Below are positions 1 to 10,600 of a DNA stretch of 12,639 bases, piece by piece (position 1 is the first letter of the stretch; each line of letters begins with the position of its first letter). Origin of the DNA: Baffinella frigidus (lineage: Eukaryota > Cryptophyceae > Cryptomonadales > Baffinellaceae). Location: assembly GCA_026770585.1 (NCBI GenBank), contig MU646361.1, forward strand, positions 593,959-606,597. The letters are read 5' to 3'. The notes beneath the pieces are model-generated. The model was not told the DNA's origin and searched no databases. It was given only the letters and a program-made list of their open reading frames with translations. Made by a program: the position numbers and the translations under genes.

Positions 1-39
<39 letters not shown>
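1..39. repeat. poly-G homopolymer at window edge
   Basis: Positions 1-39 are all G. It may continue beyond the window. A run this long is either a real G tract or an assembly/sequencing artefact at a contig edge; the sequence alone cannot tell. Confidence 0.9.
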
Positions 40-40
<1 letters not shown>

Positions 41-512
41 GAAGACCCACCGGACGGATCAAAAATTGGTGGGTTTTTTAAAAAACTAAATTAGCTGGGA
101 CAGGCCCGCCTCAACTCGACTTGTTATTCCTGAGTTATTGGCAAAGTCAATTGGTACAAGAGAAACAACAACTTTAGGTTTAGTCAAATCGTTGTTACCG
201 GTAACTTTTTGATTTCTGACAACGAAACCCACTCGCGCGCTGGGCCCGTTCACCAGGGTCCAGGGCATACTCTGATTGTGTGCGCTCCCCAAGCGGGCGG
301 TACAGCACGAGTGCGGTAGCGTGGAAGCTGCGGGCTGAAAACGGAGCGGCGGCGGCGGCGGCGCCGGCAGATTGGGGAGAGATACCTTGGAGATACCGCG
401 CGTGCAACTCGCTTGACCCAACGGGCTGCTTCCAGAAGGGGGCGTACTGATTCGAGCCGAGAGATATCGGGAGGTCCCGGCTTTGCGGGAAGTGCGTGCG
501 GCATCGATCGGA
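1..512. other. 5' flank / putative upstream region
   Basis: No gene is supported here. It opens with 39 consecutive G. A perfect 14-bp A/T palindrome lies at 73-86 (GTTTTTTAAAAAAC), and a short GGC run at about 343-365. The reading frame of exon 1 is open back to a TGA at 414-416, so translation or an upstream exon could reach into 417-512. No TATA box or other core promoter element is convincing. The transcript start is presumably in this stretch, by inference only. Confidence 0.5.
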
Positions 513-1637
513 ATGACGCAGACCGAGCTCTCGTTCGAAATCCCCACGGCTCGTTCGAAAACCCCACCAAGTGGAGGACAGAGCCCGTACGCTTCGTTGA
601 AGGCCTCGCTGAGCATGGAGCATGCTGCAAACGCATTGCAGGCTTCTCCGCGGAATAGACGCTCGTCCCCCGAGGGTCCGGAGTGCTCGGGTGAGATGGC
701 ACCGCAGAACAACTCGAACGAGGACGAGTCGGGACAAACAGAGCCAGGGTCTGCTGTACGCCGGCCCTCAGGGCACACCGCCTCCTCAGACCACACGCTC
801 TCCGGGTCCAGCACCGTGTCATCATCGCCGCTCGAGACGTCTCCTCGCACCGCCACCGCCTCGCCATTGATCGACAGCCACTTTGATCTGCCGGAGTGGC
901 AGAAGGCTTCTTCACCCAGCCCACCGGCGCCCAAATCCAAGGGCTCGTCCTCTTGCCTCAGCTCATCCTCAACCAAAACGTGCCCCGAGCCCAAACGCGG
1001 CAAACTCGTCAGGCAGGGCTCCGCAGGCTCGTCAGGCGAGGGCGCGCATCGTTCAGGAGACGCGCCCGCCGCGCCGCGCCCCTCGCGCGGCGGGAACGGC
1101 GGGGGGAAGGGCCCAGCGCGCGGCGGGAACGGTTCCCGGAACGGTGGGGGCGGGAAGCCGACGCTCGAGCAGATCTTGCTCAACAAGCAGCTTGCGAAGC
1201 TCGAGCGCGCGGAGGACGTTCTCGCGCTCGTCGAGGCGCGCCGCGGGGGCATGCAGCTCAACGGCACCAACCTCGCGACGGCGCTCCACCGCACGGCGGC
1301 CAAGGCGGGGAGCAAGCCGCTCGCCTTCTCCTCCGACCCGCGCCTCGCGTGGCTCCTCGCCGAGCTGGTCGCGCTCCTCACCGCCGAGCCCGCCGCTCTA
1401 TCCCCGCGCGAGCTCTCCAACGCGTTCTGGGGCGCGGCGAAGCTGGGCGCCACCTCCCGGCCGCTCGTCTCCGCCATCGAGCGCGCGTGCGTCTCCCTCC
1501 GCCCGTCCTCCTTCAACTACCAGGACCTGTCCAACCTCGCGTGGGCGGTGGCGACGGCGGGGGTGGGGGCGCCGGGGGTGATGGCGCTCGTGGTGGGGCA
1601 GTGTACGTCGCGGAGTTTGGAGGACATGTCGCCGCAG
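513..1637 (+). CDS. Exon 1: N-terminus, low-complexity linker, first OPR repeats
   Basis: Encodes residues 1-375. The start is the first ATG in the frame (513); an upstream TTG at 483 extends the frame but is an unlikely start. Residues 1-190 are rich in Ser, Pro and Thr. Residues 190-215 are Gly-rich with RGG/GGN motifs. From T217 the sequence becomes helical ([19 protein letters not shown]) and leads into '[13 protein letters not shown]' (His259 where repeats usually have Trp). Two canonical repeats follow, '[13 protein letters not shown]' and '[13 protein letters not shown]', with Trp306 and Trp344 exactly 38 apart. The exon ends 'LEDMSPQ' at CAG|GTGCCC. Beyond this point the frame stays open to 1976 but becomes repeat-like and Pro-rich, which I read as intron. 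The true start could lie further upstream. Confidence 0.8.
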
Positions 1638-4600
1638 GTGCCCCTGCCCCCAGTCTCACCCACAACAATCCGCACAGCACATTGCCCCTCTCACCACATT
1701 CCCCAACCCGCTCAGCGCATTATCCAACCTTTCAACCCGCACAGCACCTTCCACAGCCCTGTCCGCACTTTCTCCAACCCTGCCAACGCTCGCAGGGGAT
1801 TGTCCAACCCGCCCCTGCTCCCACGGCCACCCAGCACCCTCCCAACCCTCCAACCCTCCAACCCTCCAACCCTCGCCGCACATCCATCAACCCATCCCCG
1901 CGCCCGTTTGCCAACTTGGCCCCCCGAGTCAGAGCGCGTTGGCAGAAGGGGAACCGTTTTGCGGCAGGGCTTGTGAACCTTGGTCGCAGGGGGTTAGCGG
2001 GGAGGGTGCTTTGGGGACCAGGGTTCACGCTCTGGGGTGAAGCGTGCGCGTGCAAACAACCGCCCCCAACCAAGCGACACCCCACCCCCTGGCGCCCCCA
2101 TGACATCTCACTCGAGCAACGCGTCCTGTATGAGTAAGATATGCAGTCATACACCATGCGTGCATGTCGTCATCATCTCCCCCCCTCACGCAGCCCCCGC
2201 CCGCCCCCCGCCCACACCCATCGCGGGTGCGGGTACTGGGGTTCAGAACGCAACACACAGCCCCCGCCCCCCCCCGGCCCCACCCCTGGCGCCCCCACGA
2301 CCTCACGCTCAGGCAAGCGTCTCTCGCCTCACGCAGCCAACACCCGCCCCGCTCTGAACCCTGAACCCTGAACCCTGAACCCTAACCCCGAAGCCACACC
2401 CAGCTGAACCCTAACCCCGAAGCCACACCCAAAACATGAACCCTGAACCATGAACCATGAACCCTGCACCCTGAACCCTGCACCCTGAACCCTGAACCCT
2501 GAACCCTGAACCCTGAACCCTGAACCCTAACCCCGAAGCCGCACCCAGCGTGGGGCCCTCAGAACGACTGGGTGCGCCCGCATGGCGCTCCCCCTAAACC
2601 CTAAACCCCTCAACCCATAAACCCTCAACAATCCCACAACACACCAACCCCTAAACCCTGCACTCTCAACAAAAATCAACCCCAGGTGCCCTAACCCCTG
2701 TACCCTAACCCCCCCCACCACCACCCACCACCCAGTTGCTCCCCAACGTCATGTGGGCGCTCTCGGCCCTGAATACACCCTAGACCCGAACCCTAACCCA
2801 TCCTAAACCATAAACCGTAAGTCCTCAACCCTAAATCCTGTGCCCTCACTCCAAACCCTAACTCCAACTCTAGCTCTCAACTCTAACTCTCACGCTAAAC
2901 CCTGACTCCACCCAGTGGCTCCCCAACGTCATGTGGGCGCTCGGCCCTGAATACACCCTAGACCCGAACCCTAACCCATCCTAAACCATAAACCTTAAGT
3001 CCTGAACCCTAAATCCTTCGCCCCCCCTAACTCTAAACCCTAACTCTAACTTTAACTCTAGCTCTAACGCTAAACTCTGACTGTCAACAGGTGCTCTCCA
3101 ACGTGATGTCCAACATCATGTGGGTGCTCTCCAACGTGATGTGGGCGCTCTTAACCCCAACTCCAAACCCTGACTCCACACAGGTGCTCTCCAACGTGAT
3201 GTGGGCGCTGGGCAAACAGAACCACCCGGGAGTCGGCGTGCTCACCCGCCTCGCCGCGCACGCTAACTTCCTCGGCGTCGCTGCCTTCAAGCCTATGGAG
3301 GTAACATCCAGCTCTGCCTCATTTGGGTGCCTCATTTGGGTTGACTGAGCCCGGGCTCGTATTGGTGAGACCCTGAATCCTGAACCCAGATCCCGGATCC
3401 CGGAACCCGGAACCCTAGACCCTGAACCCTGAACCGCGCACGCCAACGCACTCGGCGTCGCTGCATTCAAGCCTATGGAGGTAACAACATCTAGCTCTGC
3501 CTCATTTCAGCCTTGAAGCCTATGGAGGTAACATCTACCGCTGCCTCATTTGTGGGTTGACGGAGCCCGGGCTCGCCGTATTGGTGAGCCCACGTAGACT
3601 GAGACAAGAGGTAGGGAGGGAGGCAGAACCACCCCGGCAGACGGCGTGTTCGCCCGCCTCGCGGAACACGCCAACTTCCTTGGTGTCGCTGCCTTCACGC
3701 CTATGGAGGTAACATCCAGCTCTGCCTCATTGGGGTTGACTGAGCCCGGGCTCGTATTGGAGAGACCCTGAATCCTGAACCCGGATCCCGGAACCCGGAA
3801 CCCCAGACCCTGAACCCTGCACCTTACACCCTGGACCGCGCACGCCAATGCACTCGGCGTCGCTGCCTTCACGCCTATGGAGGTAACATCTAGCGCTGCC
3901 TCACTCGGGTTGACTGTCAGACTATTCTCAATTTGACATGCTGGGTGTGCGGTACAAATCCGTCAACTTTGGAGCGGGGAAGGGCCTGGGCTCACCAAAT
4001 TGGTGAGCCCAAATAGACAGAGACAGATCTAGAACATTAGCTGGACGGCTGCGAACGGAAACTGAAACCTAAATCGTATCGCCCGGGAGACGGGTTCTCG
4101 CCCCTGAACCCCCCACACAGTGATTTTGATGGTCAAAATCCCACGGCAGGTGTCGAGCTGCACGTGGGGCATGGCTGTCCTCGGGGTCAAGGACGAGGCG
4201 TGGCTCGAGGCGGTGGTCGCATATCTTCTCGACAGCGAGCTCTCCGACTTCAACTGCCAGAAGGTCCGGCGCATTCCAGAACATTCCAGAATATTCTAGA
4301 AGAAGCGACTTGCTGGCATGATGTCTAGCGCTGCCTCACGCGGGTTTCCACTTTTCTCAAGTTGACACGCTGGGTGTGCGTAACGAATTCATCGACTTTG
4401 GATTTGGCGGGAAAGAGCCCGGGGTCACCAGATTGGTGAGCCCCAATAGACTGAGACAGCGCCCAAACATAAACGCGGGTTCACTTTTCAGGCGACCCTA
4501 GGCCCTGCACCCTACACCCTACACCCTACACCCTACACCCTACACCCTACACCCGACACCCTAAAGAACAGCGCCCACAGCGCCCGCAGCGCTCAACAAA

Positions 4601-7550
4601 AAACGCGCGGCAACCTCACCCTGGAGGCAGGGTGGGGGTATTTTGAGCATTCTTAAGTCAACTCCCCTTGAAATGCACTGAGGGCTCAGTGCATTGAAAT
4701 CTGAGACTCGCGGTCGTGATGAATGGATCTGGTACAAAACGGTCTTATAAGTATTTTAGTGGTACAAATCCTGTTAACTTTTGCGATAAAGGGTTATTCG
4801 AGAATTGGCCGCAAGTCCCCTCCAGGGTGGTTTCAGATGTCGACGATCCCCTGGGCGGTCGCGCGGCTGCGCTACCCACTCGAGGCTGGAAGAGGGAGTA
4901 TTTTAAATGTGGGGTTGTTAAATTTAGTACCAGTCACGGGCATGCGCGGCTGTGCTACGCACGCCGGATTGGAGGTGGGGGTTGATTTTTTAAAACCGCA
5001 TGTGAAAGCGGTTGTTTGAAAATCACTGCCCTGGGGAGGAATTGACTTTTGGCGACTCCTTCCAAGGCTCTGGCGTGGACGGGGCAGAGGCGATGTCGGT
5101 TCATAACCTGTCTTTGTACCGCGCACTTCTTAATTGGTACCATGCAAATAGATGGACCGATCGAAGCCCACGCCGCTCGAAAGTAGACGCGGCAACTTAC
5201 ACCCTCAACCCTCAACCCTCGACCCTCAACCCTGCACCCTCAACCCTCAACCCTTATCAGGTGTCGACGATCCTATGGGCAGTCGCGCGGCTGGGGTACG
5301 GCGCAGAGGCGATGGACCTCTTTTTCATGGTGGAGGACTATGTGACAGAGCGCACGATGCTGGGCTTCAACCCGCACAACGTCGCGTGCACGGTGCGCCC
5401 AATAGTCCATTAGCCCAATAAACCGTAAGCCCAATAAACCGTAAGCCCAATAACCCGTAAGCCCGATAAATCGTACGCCCTAAGCCCTACACCTTGACCT
5501 CTTTTTCATGGTTGAGGATTATGTGACTGAGCGCACGATGCTGGGCTTCAACCCGCATAACCACACGAGGCTACCCATGCGAACAGAATAAAAGGAACTT
5601 TAAAAGTTTTGTAGGGAAATGATCACAATACCGACCGCTCAGCGGTCGGTCGGTTATAAATCACTTATGGATAGGCCTACTTGTACAGCCCCCGGGTTTT
5701 ATTCTGTTCGCCTGGTCAGCCTCGTGTGGAACGTCGCGTGCGCCGTGCGCCCAATAAACTCTGGACCCTACCTGCACCCTACACCCTAACCCCCTAACCC
5801 CGCCCCCTGAACACAAAGACGAAAACCCCGCACACTACACTACACACTAACCCCTTACCCCCAACCCCTGAACCCTACACCCTACAACAGCGCGGCAGGT
5901 ATGGGCGTTCAACCCCTAAACCCCAAGCCACGAACCCTAAACCCTAAACCCTACACCCCAAACCCCAACCCCCGAAATGCCCGGCCTAAACAGTAAACCC
6001 CTCTCAGGTGTGGGCGCTTGCGACGCCGTGACCCTTAACCAACGCCCGAAACCTGAACCAACGCCCAAATCGCCTGTGGCCCAAACCATAACCCCAAAAC
6101 GCACGGCCCAAACCCCCAACCCTGAAGCGGCAACCCCACTCAGGTGTGGGCGTTTGCGACGGCGCGGTGCGACGCGGTCGATCTCTTTGCGTGCGCGGAG
6201 GAGGCGGTAAGCCCCGCACCCTACACCCACCCTGAAACCTCACCCCCAACCCACCCTGAAACCCCCAACCTGAAACCCCAAATCCTAAACCCTAAACCCT
6301 AAACCCTAAACCCTAAACCCTAAACCCTAAACCCTGAACCCTAAACCAGGTGTGGAAGAGCGGCTTCAAGGGGTATGACGCGCAGTGCTTTGTCGACGTG
6401 CTGTGGGCCATGGTGCGCACCGACCCTACACGCTGAACCCTACACCCTACACCCTACACCCTACACCCTACACCCTACACCCTACACTCTGAACCCTACA
6501 CCCTACACCCTACACTCTGAACCCTACACCATACACCATACACCATACACCATACACCATACACCCTACACCCTACACCCTACCTGGTCGCTAACCCCCG
6601 ACCACGTTTCGAGACTTGCCAGCACGTTGTAGGGTGTAGGGGGGGTTCTAGGGGCGCAGTGCTTTGTCGGCGTGCTGTGGGCCATGCTGCGCACCCACCC
6701 TACACGCTGAACCCTACACTTTACACTTTACACCATATACCGTGCATCATACACGCTACACCATACACCCTGAACCCTACACCATACACCATACACCATA
6801 CACCCTACACCCTACCACCCTACACCCTACACCCTACACCCCTACACCCTACACCCTACACCTTCGCCGTGTTTCAACACGGTTTATCTCGCTGGACCCT
6901 GGACGCTGAACCCCCGACCACGTTTCGAGACTTGCCAGCACTTGGTAGGGTATAGGGGGGATTCAAGGGTTATGACGCGCAGTGCTTTATCGACGTGCTG
7001 TGGGGCATGGTGCGCCTTCTTCTCCCCTTTCTAAAGAGTAGATCTGGTTGTAAATTTGGTTGCAGCCATAAACACGTTTCACCGGGTCCAACCCCTGCAC
7101 CCTCAACACTTTTCACCCTACACCCTGACCCCTGTTCAACACTCTTGAACACGTATCCCCTGAACCGTTAACCCCAACCTCCCTTCAAGACCTGTCAATA
7201 CGGTCAACCCTAACCCTAACCCCTAACCCCTAACCCCTACCTCCTAACCCCCCAACCCCCACGTCTCTGCAGAGTGGACAGGCACAGACTACACAGACAC
7301 CTTCTTCCCAGCAGCACCCCACACCATAAATCCTAAACCATCAATCCTAAACCATCAACCATGAAACATCGAACATAAAATATTTATATAAAACCCCTGG
7401 ACCCGAACCCCCCAACCACCCCCCCCAGGCGGTGTCAGCGGAGTGCACAGAGTGCACAGACTACAAAGACACGTTGGCGCTCGCGGCCACAGACCTCCGC
7501 AAGCGCTCGCTGCACGACTTCACCCACACCCACCCACACACATATATAAA

Positions 7551-7627
<77 letters not shown>

Positions 7628-10600
7628 TTGGATACACATATATATATACATATATATATATATTATTTATTTATTTATTTATATATTTAACCCCCAACCC
7701 CTCCCAGGCGGTATCGGCGGAGTGGACGGGCACCGATTATAAGGACACGTTCGCGCTCGCGGCCACAGACCTCCGCAAGCGCTCGCTGCACGACTTCTCG
7801 CCGAAGCAGCTGTCCACGCTCGCGTGGGCCTTCTCCCGCCTCTCGCACTTCGAGGATCAGGTGTGTAGCGTCCGCTAGGGTCCAGGGTATAGTGTCCAGG
7901 GTCCAGGGTCCAGGGTCCAGGGTCCAGGGTCCAGGGTCCAGGGTCCAGGGTGTGCAGGGTCCAGGGTCCAGGGTGTAGGGTGTAACGTTCCCCCGGAGCG
8001 ACTTCACGCCGGAGCAGCTGTCGACGCTCGCGTGGGCTTTCTCCCGCCTCTCGCACTTCGAGGATCAGGTGTGTAGCGTCCGCTAGGGTCAAGGGTCCAG
8101 GGTATAGTGTGCAGGGTCCAGGGTATAGTGTGCATGGTCCAGGGTCCAGGGTCCAGGGGGTCCAGGGTCCAGGGGGTCCAGGGTGCAGGGTGTAGGGTGT
8201 AAGGTTCCCCCGGAGCGACTTCACGCCGGAGCAGCTGTCCACGCTCGCGTGGGCCTTCTCCCGCCTCTCGCACTTCGAGGATCAGGTATGTAGCGTCCGC
8301 TAGGGTCCGCTAGGGTCCAGGGTATAGTGTGCAGGGTCCAGGGTATAGTGTGCAGGGTCCAGGGTCCAGGGGGCAGGGTGCAGGGTGTAAGGTGTAGGAT
8401 TTCCCTGGAGCGACTTGACGCCGAAGCTGCTCTCCTCCCGCCTGTCGCATGTCGAAGACCCTCCACCCAAACCCCTTTTCAACTTGTTCAACCGTTCCAA
8501 CACTGAGCCCTGAACCCTGCACACGTTTCACCCGACAATCTGCCCCCACTTCAACACTCTTCAAACACGTTTCACCCCACGCCGTAGCCGCGTTTCAACG
8601 CGTTTCACCTCGTTCGGCCCTGGACGCTGAACCCTAAACCCTAAACCCTAAACCCTAAACCCTAAACCTTAAACCCTAAACCCTAGACCTACCCAGGCGT
8701 TTTTCTCGATCGAGAACACCTCGTTCGACGCTCAACCCTAAACCCTAAACCCTGAACCCCACACAGGTGGTTTTCTCGATCGAGAATGCTGAAGCTCCTG
8801 ACGCTTCAACGCGTTTTACCTCGTTCGGCGCTCGACCCTCAACCCTGAATCCTGAACCCTAACCCCGCACGACCAGGCGTTTTTCTCGATCGAGAATGCG
8901 GTGCTGAAGCTCGTGACGCTGGAGGACTTCACGGACAAGGGGCTCGTCTTCCTCGCCGCGGCCTTTCAGGTCCCATCGGTTGGCACGGATAGGGCGTCGG
9001 TTGGTCAGGATAGGGCGTCGGTTGGTAAGGATAGGGCGTCGGTTGGCACGGATAGGGCGTCAGTTTGACGCTGGAGGACTTCACGGACAAGGGGCTCGTC
9101 TTCCTCGCGGCCGCGTTCCAGGTCCCGTCGGTTGGGTCGGATAGGGCGTCGGTTGGCACGGATAGGGCGTCGGTTGGTAAGGATAGGGCGTCGGTTGGCA
9201 CGGATAGGGCGTCGGTTGGCACGGATAGGGCGTCGGTTGGCAACGATATGTTTGACGCTGGAGGGGTTCACGGACAAGGGGCTCGTCTTTCTCGCGGCCG
9301 CGTTTCAGGGCCCTACACCCTACACCCCACACCCTACACCCTCTTCCTCCTTCTTCATTATTCCTCTCGATACAGGTCCTACATGAGGCCCTTGAGCCTT
9401 GAGTTGGGTGATGTGTCGGGGATTGAGGGCCCACACCTCTGTCCCCAATCCGATCCCTCCAACAATCCTCCCCCGTCCCTAACCCCAAACCCCCACAACC
9501 CTTAACCCCAAGCACCCCGCAAGAAATTCACTACACAGAACGGTCTTTACTAGTAATATTAAAGAAATTCACTACACGGAACGGTCTTTACTAGTAATAT
9601 TAAAACAAAAGTGTAGCAATTTTTATTGAACTTCACTATTTCAAATTAAGTCAATCTTCCTAATCCCGAATGCCTCCTACAGGCGTTCCGCGACGACAAG
9701 GACGCCGCGCACGAGAAAGCGGGGGGCTCGCGCGTTGGGCGCCGCTCGGTAACCATACACCCTACACCCTACACCCTACACCCTACACCCTACACCCCAC
9801 ACCCTACACCCTACACCCTACACCCTCTCTCTCTCTCTCTCTCAAACCCTCTCTCTCCCGAACCCTGCATGCTCGACCCTGCGCCCCAAACCCTCTCTCT
9901 CTCAAACCCTCTCTCTCCCGAACCCTGCATGCGCAACCCTGCGCCCCAAATCCTCTCTCTCTCAAACCCTAAACCCTCTCTCAAACCCTGAACACTAAAC
10001 ACCAAACACTAAACACTAAACACTAAACACTAAACACTAAACCCTCTCTCAAACCCTGAACACTAAACACTAAACACCAAGCACTAAACACTAAGCACTC
10101 AACACTCACCCCAGGTCTCGGGGGTCGGCGTTCACGCTCGCCGCAACCAACCTGAACACGTGTTCTCATGCGGCGAGCGCGAACGTATCCGTGTTGAGTG
10201 TTCAGCTGAAGCAAACGTGGAGTAACACTCAACCACTAACGCAGGTCTCGGGGGTCGGCACGCGGCTCCTCACTCACCTACGTGACCTCAAAAGATCCGG
10301 GTCCGATGACGTATCCAGGGAACGAGATACCTGCGGCTGTAGCAATTTTGCTTCGCCCATGTCGAAACGCTAGACCCGATCCTTGCTTGGGGAGGGCATG
10401 GGCTGACACCGACAATCCTGTTTAATAAACACGGAATCAACGAAATCAACTAAACACTAAACCACGAACGCAGGTCTCGGGGGTCGGCACGCGGCTGCTT
10501 ACGCGCCTCTCGCACGACGCCCGCACCTCGGACATGTTCCGCCCCGAACCCTACACCCGAAACACGAAACCCGAAACACGAAATCCGAAACGGCGCCCGC

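Larger units (their letters stand above)
8970..9682 (+). repeat. Intron 8 (713 bp): 21-bp minisatellite, two exon 8 end copies
   Basis: Two copies of the exon 8 end lie at 9066-9120 (ends CAG|GTCCCG) and 9252-9308 (ends CAG|GGCCCT, donor lost). Each exon-end copy with a good donor is followed by a 21-bp minisatellite: four units at 8976-9059 and five at 9128-9232. 9308-9520 is mixed CCCTACA and C-rich sequence. 9521-9665 is an AT-rich block with a 41-bp direct repeat. Confidence 0.8.

Noticed and set aside
483-512. Upstream TTG start in the exon 1 frame
   Set aside because: A eukaryotic gene normally starts at ATG; the first one is at 513. An upstream exon is still possible.
86-1516. 476-codon open frame on the - strand opposite exon 1
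   Set aside because: It mirrors the GC-rich codons of exon 1, has no recognisable motif, and the + strand has clear OPR repeats with 38-residue spacing.
1638-1976. Continuation of the exon 1 frame to a stop at 1976
   Set aside because: The sequence becomes Pro-rich repeat with CCAACCCT units, and splicing at 1637 gives exact 38-residue Trp spacing into exon 2.
4716-5019. Open frames of 89 and 98 codons in intron 3
   Set aside because: Only a short degenerate copy of the exon 4 start ([13 protein letters not shown]) is recognisable; the rest has no family features, and splicing around it keeps the repeat period.
6283-6336. Chromosome end (true telomere)
   Set aside because: Only about eight units, with the coding exons continuing on both sides; it is interstitial.
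6375-6955. Open frames translating as [14 protein letters not shown]
   Set aside because: They are read-through of the 7-bp CCCTACA repeat, whose 21-nt period stays open in several frames.
7432-7878. 148-codon frame containing a long YIYIYI stretch
   Set aside because: It joins an exon 7 copy to exon 7 through a TA microsatellite; the repeat is intronic.
7679-8564. Minus-strand frames rich in PWTLDPGPW
   Set aside because: They are translations of the GGGTCCA heptamer array.
8976-9246. CRISPR-like spaced repeats
   Set aside because: The units are contiguous with no unique spacers; it is a minisatellite in a eukaryotic intron.
8929-9515. Minus-strand VPTDALS repeat proteins
   Set aside because: They are produced by the 21-bp minisatellite, which is exactly seven codons long.
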